This document shows positions 23,146 to 32,950 of a stretch of 64,000 nt of DNA, piece by piece. Positions within the stretch are counted from its first letter, which is position 1, and every line of letters begins with the position of its first letter. The stretch covers positions 27,642,093 through 27,706,092 of the forward strand of contig CM067316.1 in assembly GCA_034231615.1 (NCBI GenBank), in the 5' to 3' direction. The translations under genes were made by a program, and so were the position numbers. The notes beneath the pieces were generated by a model. It was not told the origin of the DNA. It did no database searches and was given only the letters and a program-made list of their open reading frames with translations. The DNA is from Meghimatium bilineatum (Eukaryota; Mollusca; Gastropoda; Stylommatophora; Philomycidae).

Positions 23146-23979
23146 TAGAGTCATCCATGTGAAAATATAATAATGAAATAAAACGAAAATGTTGGCAGCG
23201 TTGCTGCTAGCACTGACTTCTACGAATTCCAATTGGTCCTGACTAGTTTATTTCAAGACTTAGGAACATAACCAAATTCTCAACATTAAAATATAGCACA
23301 GGAGTTGTTGTCGATAATAACCGCAGTCCTGCAAACAAAAAACAAGTTATTACAAATAAGCACACAGATCCGTGATTTTTTTTAAATCTAAAAACACGTT
23401 AAGAAATTATTCCAAATGTTGGCAACTTTAATTTATTCTCATCTGGACAATAATCACCTGAACATGTTCCGATTAGCGGTCCGTCACTTCCAGAAAGGTT
23501 TAAGACAGGTGAGGATGATGTGGAAACGTTTAATTAACATTTCTCTTGCCGTACCTCAATCTACCTACTGCCGTTTTCACAGCAGAACTCGAGTAAACGA
23601 CAGCCACATTATCGAGACATCTACATAATATATGCTTGTCTCCTTTTTTAATTTTTGGTTGGTGGGAGGGGGAAAGGTTGTTGAGTGGTACGTTTTCGTC
23701 GCATTATAAAGCATATGCTTCACCTGCTTACCTGTCTTACAAATACACATGTTGTCGACTTGTTCTAATTAAAAATCAAACATTTGAACACTCATTAACC
23801 GGTTCCATAATAAATGTTTTTTTTCTTATAGTTAATACTTATTATATACAAATATCACCATCTCATAGAGAGGCTCTACACTTCGACCACGGATGTCAAG
23901 TCAATGTGATTATATCAGAGAAATGCAGTCAAGTTCTAGAAAATAACGTATATAAAATAATCAATCACACTATTCTACT
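23146..23979. other. AT-rich, no gene recognised
   Basis: Open frames at 23416-23628 and 23636-24010 show no recognisable domain. The second runs into an S1 copy. Confidence 0.5.
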
Positions 23980-24120
23980 TCCTCTTCTACGTTCATTTTC
24001 AAACTTGTGAAAACTAACTAAATGTAGTCCGGAGAAGGGAATGTGTTGTCATTGTTTACAGCTTGGCTGGGATATTTACACCTTTTGTCATGACACATTC
24101 TACTTTAATGTCACCAAACC
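23980..24120 (-). mobile_element. S1 SINE-like element, 5'-truncated
   Basis: On the plus strand cttctacgttcattttcaaac, tgtagtccggagaaggga and catgacacattctacttt follow the family order, so the sense strand is minus. The 5' part is missing. Confidence 0.62.
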
Positions 24121-24224
24121 TACTCGGCCCGCCAAGCTTACTGACCCATCGGGCAGACCTAAGGCTCACCAAGCTTACTTGGCCGACCAAGTCTACTGAC
24201 CAGTCTGGCTGCCTTAACAGGCAC

Positions 24225-24490
24225 GACATCTACGTTGTTCTCATACTCCTGCAAATTAGTAGAATGTAGCACAGAAAACAAAATGAGGTTCATGGTTTAC
24301 AACTTGAATGCGATGTCTGCACCATCCGACTTCAGCATGGATTATGGGTCACTTTGACTATATGAGATGGGACAATCAACTTCACCCAACATTTTCCTTA
24401 GTCGCTCCTTACGACTTGCAAGGAAGGTAAAACTGTTGCCATTCTTTGGTTTTCTTTCGTGACCGACAACACTCGGGAGTTAAAAGTACT
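24225..24490 (-). mobile_element. S1 SINE-like element
   Basis: Carries gttctcatactcctgcaaat, catggtttacaacttgaatg, gggtcactttgac, gggacaatcaacttcaccca and tagtcgctccttacgacttg on the plus strand. It lies 105 bp from the copy at 23980-24120 in the same orientation. Confidence 0.68.
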
Positions 24491-25034
24491 ATATCCACAG
24501 ACAGTCGAAATTAGAAACACTTATGATGAGTTACATCAGCCAAGATGAGTAGGGTATTGTAAGATAAGCACAGATGACTATTCTGGTGAAATACTTGGTA
24601 ACTACTGTACGGAAAATCCAGGAAATGACTATTGACAACCGACCCATTCTATGACGCCAGTAGTTAGTTTTTTTTTCGTAATCTAGATGTTTGTGGATCG
24701 GTACGCAGGACTTTTCTGGAAAAAAGGTCTTGGTATTTATTTAAAGGAAAATACCAGTATTGTTTGCTGATATCCAACTGTATTCGTGACGCCGTAACAT
24801 GTCCTTTTCTATATAAATGTTCCTGATTCAACTGATCCCACGTGTGGTAACGGAAGTCAATGGAGGGATTCGTGTTGTCTAAAAGGGAGGGGGATGGGGA
24901 GGAATCTGCCGTCTACTAAGTCATGCTTGCCTACGGAGAGACATGTTCTAACCATCTTCTGCAATAACGACCTCTCAACTAAAACGTAAAAATGACCTAG
25001 GGTACCGATCTCCTTGAGATCTATTGGTCGGCAT
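24491..25034. other. No gene recognised
   Basis: Unassigned sequence. Confidence 0.5.
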
Positions 25035-25115
25035 TGGCTATTTTTTACATGCGACTCCAAGTATATAAATAGTGCTCAATCGAGAGCCAAACAATAATAA
25101 AAAACGTCACGAATG
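25035..25115 (-). repeat. S2 dispersed repeat, inverted copy
   Basis: Plus-strand ggctattttttacatgcgac and caagtatataaatagtg are the complement of the S2 core. On this strand the core reads as a good TATA-box-like tatataaatag. Confidence 0.6.
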
Positions 25116-25204
25116 TGTTCTTTCTTAATTGATTCAGTGAACAGGTCTTTTATATTGATAATCGGTCACGTTCTCTCTATGAAACTGAAATAACAGCACC
25201 AGAA

Positions 25205-25612
25205 GTTGCCTTGTAGCACACGAAGACCATATTTGATGTCTTTCCTTCAAAAGTCCAAATTGTCATTTTTACAGAATCTATGTCCGATCTTCAAGCACTA
25301 GAATGTGACGGACATTGTATACCTGAGCTAATTGAAGTATATCACCATGCCAACCAGCTGCTAACATCTTATGAAGTCAGCATTGTTATGCAATAGATTC
25401 ATGGCCACTCAAACACACCTGGCAATAACAAGACAGATAGACTAGCAAAGAAGGGAACACGACAAGCACAGTCAGTTACACAAACGACCATTCACAAAAT
25501 TAAAATGATGTTGAAATATGTGAACAAATAGAAGTGGATGAACAGAGGGGCCATGGGGAAAGGGAGGGGGAATCTATAAATATAAGACCGGTCCAAATCC
25601 TAAAAAAAAACT
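25205..25612 (+). mobile_element. LINE family B, RNase H fragment
   Basis: The plus strand reads IVIFTESMSDLQALE (the FTDSxSxLxAL motif of RNase H), SYEVSIVMQ, a stop where Trp is expected, then IHGHSNTPGNNKTDRLAKKG, the last RNase H motif with its Asp. The downstream bases gggaatctataaatataaga and gtccaaatcctaaa match the family B copy at 10550-11220 (on its minus strand), so both are one family. The stop makes it dead. It ends where LINE C begins. Confidence 0.82.
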
Positions 25613-26463
25613 TCCATCTATTGACATTTTCACTTATTCCGTTAAGCGTCGTGGGGGGGGGGGGGGGGGGAGGGGGAATTCGGAGTTTTTTGTCTTTCGC
25701 CATTTGAGTAGTATTGAGCATGGTAAGCCCGTGTCTATTTACTGTTTCTTTAATTGCCTCTGCCGATCTAGTTCTTGGTCTTCCTGGCGCCTTGTAGCCC
25801 TGTCTTCTGCTGATGTATGCATAAAGGGCTGGTTGTGCAGGTTCCATTCTCATGACGTGACCAACCATCGGCTTTGCTGCCTCTCGATGTAGTTTTGACT
25901 TAAGATAGTCTTTACCTCTCTCTTGATATCTTCATTTCTCCGGCGGTGTCATCTCGTGATATTTATAACTATCCTCAAGCTTCTCAGTTCGCAGAATGTG
26001 ATCTTTTTGCTTAGTGTCTTTGTCAATGGCCATGATCGACATTGGTAACACAGAGTTGGTATACAAATACTGCTTATCAATTGTCGTTTTATAGCCATGC
26101 AAATTGATGTGTGCTTAAGTATTGGTGACAGCTGGTAAATCACAACATTGACTTTTTGGCACCTTGTTTCAATCTCTCTGTCGTGTTTGCCATCCTCCAT
26201 AAATATGCTTCCTAGGTATTAGTTTTGTACCATTGATAGATACATTTAACTGGCCTGTGTTCTGCGTATCTTCAGTCTCTGTTTTAGATGTGTTTAGTTT
26301 CATGTTGTGTTGTTCGCATGTTGTATGGAGCAAGCATGTATGCAGCTTTAATTTGTTTTCAGATTCGTATATTAAACATTGATCATCTGGAAAAAGCAGT
26401 TCGCTGAGTGAGCTGTGATCTTCATTTGATGCTTGGGATGAATGTGTTTCTTGGGTCTCCTTC
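25613..26463 (-). mobile_element. LINE family C, 3' half (after the LINE A insertion)
   Basis: The minus strand encodes, in order, LLFPDDQCLIYESENKL (a decayed catalytic FADD box), INGTKLI, DREIETRCQKVNVVIYQLSP, PTLCYQCRSWPLTKTLSK, GHVMRMEPAQPALYAY and KAPGRPRTRSAEAIKE. This is the end of the reverse transcriptase and the C-terminus. The catalytic box reads PDD, and frameshifts separate blocks, so it is inactive. An 18-base G run (25653-25670) lies in its 3' part. The upstream half resumes at 27013. Confidence 0.87.
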
Positions 26464-26475
26464 ATTAGTCCATGC
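26464..26475. repeat. Target-site duplication, left side of LINE A copy
   Basis: attagtccatgc, identical to 27001-27012. Confidence 0.93.
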
Positions 26476-27000
26476 TACTTAGCGAATTGTCTTACCAGTA
26501 TAGGGTAACCATGCAGTGGATACTCTCTCACTGTGGAATACCAGGAAATGAAAAAGCAGACCAACTGGATAAGGAAGGTGCTGCCGAAGACCAACCAGAT
26601 ATACCAATCACCTACAATCAGAAAAAACAGATGATCAAGTCAATAAGAAAGCCACAAACACCAACACAAGATGACTATCACATTATGAACAGATAAGAAC
26701 AAGTTATAATTCTACGTCTCAGAACAGGACACAACCGACTCCGCAGTCACATGCATACAAAGTTCAAGATTGGCAACACGGCCATGTGTACATGTGGACA
26801 GGCAGCACAGAGTGCCAAACATATACTTCAAGAGTGTTCTGAGCATGAAATGCTGAGGCAGACATATTGGCCAGAGGAAACAACACTGGAATCAAAGCTC
26901 TATGGGACACTGTATGAACTACAAAAGACAGTGAGTTTTATTAAGGAGACAGAATTACAGATATAGACATGTTTCAAGTGAACGAAATAAGAAGAAGAAG
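26476..27000 (+). mobile_element. LINE family A, 5'-truncated 525-bp copy
   Basis: Starts within the RNase H region (tacttagcgaattgtcttac) and runs to the family 3' end with a gaagaagaag tail. It encodes the last RNase H motif and the Cys/His knuckle, broken by a TAA where the other copies have TCA (after MNR, about 26693). The exact 12-bp duplications on both sides show target-primed insertion. It landed in the reverse transcriptase of an older LINE C lying on the opposite strand. Confidence 0.95.
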
Positions 27001-27012
27001 ATTAGTCCATGC
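27001..27012. repeat. Target-site duplication, right side of LINE A copy
   Basis: attagtccatgc directly after the (GAA)n tail. Confidence 0.93.
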
Positions 27013-27600
27013 ATGTTACGAATAGAAGTGGTGATAGCGCACAGTCTTGTCTAACGCATTAAAACAAATTTCAAACGAGTCTGTTGTTCCCTCAGTAGTT
27101 CTGATTCTGCTGTGCCAGTTTTTGTATAAAACCCGTATGTTGTCTAGTAACTGTTCATGTACTTCATATTTCTTCAATATTAGCCCCAATTTCTCTCTGT
27201 CAAATGCCATTTCTTGGTCGATGAAGGCGGTGTTTAGTTATATGTCGTACTCTAGTGTATTTTCGCTCAGCTTTCGTAGCGCAAAAATAGCATCGGTGCA
27301 TCCCATACCTTTCCTGAAACCAAGTTGTGTCTTATTTAGCTGGGGTTCTATTATCGGTCTTACTCTCTCTTCTATGATTTTTGCGAATATCATTCCTATG
27401 TGGCTGAGCAGAGATATACATCTGTACTTCTCACAATCTCTTATGTTGCCCCTGTTTTTCCATATTGGTACAATTATTGCTCTCTGCCATTCATCAGGTA
27501 CTTATGGCACAAATAAAACCTATCATTATCTCCTTTGTATTTACACCATTCCTGATATTTCCCCCCACGATGAAATACATTACATGTCATCCTGTTCTTA
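27013..27600 (-). mobile_element. LINE family C, reverse transcriptase core
   Basis: The minus strand reads VPDEWQRAIIVPIWKNRGN, CEKYRCISLLSHIGMIFAKI, NKTQLGFRKGMGCTDAIFAL, FIDQEMAFDREKLGLIL and, after a frameshift, VRQDCALSPLLF. These are reverse transcriptase motifs up to the GVRQGxxLSPLLF box. The next motif (the DD box) lies beyond the LINE A insertion at 26464-27012. Stops and the frameshift make it inactive. Confidence 0.88.
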
Positions 27601-27965
27601 TGATTATCCATTAATACCCGTATCATGCATATCACGTTTGCATACGTCTTTATTCTAAAGTAGAGATCGGCCTTGAGATCGTTTTTAATATTGTGTGTCA
27701 ACCATAAAGTAGACATTTCGATGTTGTTCTGCCATCTTCCATCCTCCTAGTGTGTTCCAACCATCTGTATGCAGACCCAGGATAGAAAATACTGTGTTAT
27801 GGTCTGTTCTCTCTAATACATCAGTATTAGTGATGCGATCTCACGCACAGAATTCTACGTGGGCACCGCAAGTGACAGCTGTTTAGATTGTCGATGTTTC
27901 ACTGCTATAGAGGAATGTGCTGAAGACACAAGCCTGGTAAACCATAAGTCTTAATGTTAATATGT
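27601..27965 (-). mobile_element. LINE family D remnant, C-terminal region
   Basis: The minus strand reads VYQACVFSTFLYSSETSTI, then ITNTDVLERTDHNTVFSIL, GWNTLGGWKMAE and DVCKRDMHDTGI. It corresponds block by block to the family D piece at 2709-2945 and extends it on both sides. Several stops. The boundary with LINE C near 27600 is approximate. Confidence 0.78.
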
Positions 27966-28474
27966 AAACCCCCCCCCCCCCGAACCTTTTATTAGTTTGT
28001 TCATTGTTGTAGATGACCTTGACAACCCCTGACAATAACTGAGAATACTAGATATGTACAGTGATGAACAACCTCTAGCTTATCACCATCGACGACAAAC
28101 TGTGGCTGCATGATGGCAGCATGTGTCAAAATGTTTGTCTTCTTTTTAGCTGATTATTAGTCCAATCTCAAGACAGACATAAAAAAGGTGGACAGTACGT
28201 TTTGCAGTTTCTCAGAGTGTGTCATACTTGCAGCATCATCTGCAAGGAGTAACTCTTATAAGGACCTTCTTTATCCGTGTTTTAGCTTTCAACATGTGAG
28301 CACCGCAGAGGCCATAATCTGCACGAGAATGGTTGAATTTACCACCCGTCTGGTTCTATACCTACAACTATATAAATATAAACAGCTATATGCGATCTAA
28401 ACACCATACCAAGTGGGACTACTCAGAAGAATCAAATGTAAAGAAACATACATTCAATGGTCAATTAAATACAA
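27966..28474. other. Unassigned, with a C13 tract
   Basis: Thirteen consecutive C at 27969-27981 directly beside LINE D. No gene seen. Confidence 0.5.
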
Positions 28475-28660
28475 TGGAAAGAAAGATGAGATTCACTATA
28501 CTGTAAGGAAAGATGAGATTCAATACACTGCAAAAAAAGATGACATTAAAAACACTATAAGGAAATATAAGATACAATACGCTGTAAAGGAAGAAGAAAT
28601 TCAATACGTTGTAAAGAAAGATGCGATTCCCTACATTGTAGATGAGATTCAATCAGTCTT
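28475..28660. repeat. 27-bp degenerate minisatellite, about 7 copies
   Basis: Units resemble gatgagattcaatacactgt plus aaggaaa. The 27-bp period keeps a 126-codon frame open. Its Lys- and Ile-rich 9-residue repeat is best explained by the array. Confidence 0.85.
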
Positions 28661-29171
28661 TGAATCTCTGACCAGCAAAAGCAAACACCACTGTCTCAGA
28701 CTAAACCTCTCACTTATGCACATTTCAGCACTTTCTTTCCTTTTTAAAAAAAAACCTGTATGCCTACCCACAAACAAAACATCAGTTATGTGAGATGTTG
28801 TGTCTGGAACAGACGTTAGCAATTAAAGCATTCCTGGAAGTTCATTCCCTTGTTTTCTGTTAATGTTTTTGTTCACTATGTTCCCTAGTCTTTGAAATCG
28901 TTATCTTCTTGTAAATGTCTTTAGCCGTCTCCAGTTATTTGACTTCATTTTGTTTTCTGTAAACTTTACTAAAAAGAAAAATAATAATAGCTATCAAACT
29001 CTTCCGCTCTTATCTGGACTCACACTCACATTTAGCTTTAATTTAAGAATACATCTCTCGATAATTCATGAACATCAGGTCCATATTCATAAACATCTGG
29101 CAACAGTGAGACTACTACTGAAAGCATGTCTTCGCAGTATGCAATGGTTGGTAGGATACATGACGTTCAAA
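28661..29171. other. No gene recognised
   Basis: Unassigned AT-rich sequence. Confidence 0.5.
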
Positions 29172-29184
29172 GCAAATACGAGGG
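29172..29184. repeat. 13-bp target duplication of S1, 3' side
   Basis: gcaaatacgaggg, identical to 29325-29337. Confidence 0.9.
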
Positions 29185-29324
29185 AATTCTTCTTCTTCTG
29201 AGTTCGTTCTCAAACTCCTGTAGATTAGCAGGATGTAGTTCGGAGAACGGAATGCGTTGTGTCATGGTTTACAGCACTGATGCGATATATGTGCCTTTCG
29301 GCATGACACATTCGACTTCAGCAT
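29185..29324 (-). mobile_element. S1 SINE-like element, 5'-truncated, with perfect target duplication
   Basis: Sense is on the minus strand: tgctgaagtcgaatgtgtca, then gctgtaaaccatgacacaac and caggagtttgagaacgaact, ending agaagaagaagaatt. The exact 13-bp repeat gcaaatacgaggg on both sides and the 5' truncation are hallmarks of LINE-driven retroposition. Its gagaacgaa plus (GAA)n end resembles the gtgaacgaaagaagaagaag end of LINE A. Confidence 0.85.
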
Positions 29325-29337
29325 GCAAATACGAGGG
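29325..29337. repeat. 13-bp target duplication of S1, 5' side
   Basis: gcaaatacgaggg, identical to 29172-29184. Confidence 0.9.
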
Positions 29338-29454
29338 TGGTAGCAAGAAACATTGAATAACTAAAACTAGTGATCATCTTTGATTTGTGCGAGCAATCGG
29401 TTCATTGGTGAGTATCAACACAAGTGAAGCAAGAGTGACTGAACAGCAGGTGAT

Positions 29455-29885
29455 CTTAACCATATGTAATCTTAACCATATTAATGAGCATCTTAACCAT
29501 ATTATTGAGTATCTTAACAATATTAATGAGCACTTACACAATATGACAGAGCTTCATCACAACATTAATGATCATCTTAACAATACTAATGAGCACCTTC
29601 CCATAATTAATTAGCACGTCCACAATATTTATGAGAACCGTTGCAATATTAATGGAAACCTTCACAATATTAATGAGCAACTTAATATTAATAAACATCT
29701 TGACATTAATGAGCATCTTCACAATATTAATGGATGCCTTCACAATATTGATGAGCACGTCCACAATATTAATGAGCAAGTCCACAATATTGATGAGCAC
29801 CTTCACAATATTAACGAGCACCTTCACAATATTAACGAGAACCTTCACAACATTAATGACTATCTTGACAATATTAATGATTCGT
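29455..29885. repeat. 21-bp minisatellite, about 20 copies
   Basis: Units resemble aatgagcatcttcacaatatt, with internal variation and some shortened units. The Ile/Val/Asn frames on both strands come from the period. Confidence 0.93.
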
Positions 29886-29916
29886 GATTCTTGATTAGAA
29901 ATTAACACTGTAACAG

Positions 29917-30091
29917 CAGTGCCGGATTTACCTATAAACTAAACAAGCTATAGCTTAGGGCCTTTCTGAAATTTTTTTTTTAATTTCACTATCTATATAT
30001 TCTTAATCGTTAAAGAGCCCCATATCTCAAATAGCTTAGGGCCCTATATCTCAAATAGCTTAGGGCCCTATCAAGTCTAAATCCGGCCCTG
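29917..30091. mobile_element. hAT-type MITE, 175 bp
   Basis: Inverted ends cagtgccggattta and taaatccggccctg match over 13 of 14 bases. They are flanked by an exact 8-bp repeat tgtaacag (29909-29916 and 30092-30099), the duplication size of hAT transposons. The inside holds agcttagggccctatatctc-type repeats and no coding sequence, so it would need a transposase from elsewhere. Confidence 0.88.
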
Positions 30092-30099
30092 TGTAACAG

Positions 30100-32329
30100 A
30101 GAAAACTGGAAGGAGTGAATAGACCAGCTATGTTTCGAGTTCAGTAGTATAGATAGTCCTTTCTTTAACCTTTCACTCATGAGTGATTAAATACGGCTTC
30201 GTGCTTTTGCGTTGTCATTGCAATTGGCATGTACTTAGCACCTACAGAAGTAGCGCAGGTAGCTATTGTGTGGACGGCAGTGTTATGACAGACAAATAAC
30301 GAGGCAATTTACCTGTCTAGACAATTAGGAAGCGTCTCTTTGGAGTCCAGGCGGTTGACGATAGGATCAGCCTAAATATTTATCTAGATCACGATAATGC
30401 GCTATACCATTGACCAATGAGAGACCGAAAATAATCGAGAATAGAAAGAGATTGCATTGTGCAAAGTTACTTTATCAACTTGTTATTAGGGAAGGAAGAA
30501 ACTGGCTCACACCTATTTAAGTGATTATTACATCGAGGTGTTGATCCATTGTGGTAAATTAGAAATTACCGATGGTATTTATTATTATATACTCATTTAT
30601 TCCTCTTATGTCGCCATCATAAATGCAAATGCAATATTTATTTCATGTCCTTTAGTTTCACCACTTCGATATCAATATTTTAATTGTAGTTATTATTTAG
30701 AGTTAGAGAAAGTTTAATGTCAAACGTGTTAAAGTATGGGAATGAAAATATGATAAACGTAATTGTATAAAGTATGAGGTCTGGAATTTAATACGATTAT
30801 GTTCATTAGATTAGGAACTAGTATAAATGGGGGAAGATATTCAGTTCAGGGCAGTGGGACTCAATGAGATTAAATAGAGATTCGGCCGGCGGCTGTGGAG
30901 GTAAAAATCAGGCAGTGTGTATGACAGCCGCCGAATTACCAATGTAAAAAAGATGGATTTGAAACATCGACAAAATGTCCCGAATTCTAAGTGTTAGGAT
31001 TAATTTAGAAACTTCGAAATATGCATACGATTCTAAGTGTGAGGATTAGTTAATAGTGTTTTCCTATAGTAAATACACGTGTAAGAGGTACGGCAAAACG
31101 GAAAGTCAAATATCATACAAGTGAGAAAGAAGTCCAACCTCTTCTGAGAACGAAACCTGTGGGTTGTCAGTGTGGAGATTATCTATCTCCATCACAAGTA
31201 GCGAAATACTATACGATCGACCAACAGTTCGCATTAGCGAAACTACTAAGACGAGTTATAAAAAGGAAAGCCAGAGGGGTAGATTAGTTTGCGACAGTGA
31301 ACCGTTAATGCAGACGCTAACTCTTAGCAGTAGATCTATTGATGCAACTATTTCAATTTTTATTGATGTACATAATTGATGCCCTTGATGTTGTGAACTA
31401 GTTGTTGTATCACACAATAAAAAGAAGTCTTCGAGCTGAAGACGCGTGATGAGATACGTCGCCTTCACATGTTCCTGATTAAAGTACATCAGTTGTCAGT
31501 GATCTTATGCCAGTGATTATTTTAAATCACTACATTCACTCTTGCTAACATCCCCCCCCCCGTCACAACATTATGACACACGGGGCATATCCAGAAGTGT
31601 TATCCGCTTCAGCAGACATATAAGAGTATCCAGACTCGCAGTCAGATGATTATGTGATCTTCCAGAACGATCGTACATTCTCCCTTCACCCCTGGCCATT
31701 CCTATTGCTGTCATTATGTGTTATGTTTACGGTATGTCATTCCACATGGTCTTCTTCATTCAGTAGTAGATACATTACTGTCCTTATTAGGCCGGCCTGA
31801 TCTGTCCCTAGTATTGTGTTATCAACACCAGCATCGCCCGCCAATGCGTCTACTTTTTCCTTGTCTCCCACTCCCGCGCGACTAAAGAACTTTGAACAAA
31901 TTCGTTCCTTAGCAACGTGTCCCATTATTTTCTTAACATACATCTTTCTATATTACGAAGCATGCTTTTGATAGAGTGGGTATTTGTTTAAAGATCAAAA
32001 AGTACGTAAAATGCACTTCTAATGAGGTACGCTCCCTTCAATCGTGGACGTTGGTCCAATTGGTTATAGAGCTTTACAACCATCAAAACTAGCGGATGTC
32101 GCGGTTCCATTAATCCAGTCACCACAACCTCCGGGTTTTATATCTGTATCATCGTGTGTTGGTATTTCATTCACCAAAAGAGTGTCGCGGTGAGTGCTTC
32201 TATTTCCATTTCCTAATTTGTAGTGGAGTGTGCAGACGATTTATAAAGCTCCTTCCTGCAATTCTTGTAATCACACAAATAAACCCACATACACTTATAA
32301 TCACAGAAATAAACCCACATACACTTATT
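30100..32329. other. No gene recognised; GC-rich hairpin and one open frame
   Basis: A small inverted repeat ttcggccggcggctgt (30881-30896) and acagccgccgaa (30924-30935) stands out in AT-rich DNA, about 50 bp downstream of a TATA-like tataaat. A C10 run is at 31552-31561. The minus frame 31943-31737 (68 codons, DKEKVDALAGDAG) reads like protein but matches no family I know. Confidence 0.45.
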
Positions 32330-32660
32330 GGTTACTCTGTTAACCGAGACATCTGTGTGTCTTGCGGTTCTGAGTGCAACTTGACAAGTTCATGTACCTC
32401 CACATCTTTCCTTATACAATCCATTTCCGACAAGTTCTCTCCAGTTGTATTATTACACTTGTTAGGCGCTTTTTTCTCTTTGTCAACGTCTACCAATTCA
32501 CTGACTTTACCTACTTCTTCCAATTCAACGTGTCCTCTGTTTCAATCCATGACTTTCCGCACTTGAGTGTTTCCATTTGCCTCATCTAGGCGTTGATGTA
32601 ATGATTGGTGTTCATTGTTAGCTACATTGAGATATGCCCTTATTTGCGTCACTTATCTCG
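32330..32660 (-). pseudogene. Coding-like remnant, unknown
   Basis: The minus strand reads IRAYLNVANNEHQSLHQRLD, then NTQVRKVMD, a stop, and a 63-codon charged stretch (ELVDVDKEKKAPNKC ... HELVKLHSEPQDTQM). Its composition is more protein-like than most frames here. I do not recognise the family. It could be a dead transposon gene or chance. Confidence 0.3.
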
Positions 32661-32727
32661 TACCTTAATGTTGGGAAAATTTAACAGAAATATCATGGCG
32701 GTAATGGAGTAACTTTAATAAACGCAA

Positions 32728-32950
32728 GACCGTCGGCAGTAGAAGACCCCTTTACAGAATTAATTACGACTTACTTCCTTACGTTTCTGACTATTGTCGT
32801 GTTTTCGTTGATCACTATTTATATACTTGGAATGTCATGCCAAAAATAGCCAAAACAACTCACAGTATATAAATAGTGAACAACGAAATCACGACAATTA
32901 CCAAAACCTTTAATTAATTATGTAAAGAGGTCTTCTACTACCAACGGTCT
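32728..32950. repeat. S2 inverted-repeat element
   Basis: The left arm 32728-32830 (gaccgtcggcagtagaagac ... cactatttatatactt) pairs with the right arm 32858-32950 (agtatataaatagtg ... agaggtcttctactaccaac). Between them lies the S2 core catgccaaaaatagccaa. The long imperfect palindrome suggests a MITE-like element. No clear target duplication was seen. Confidence 0.72.
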
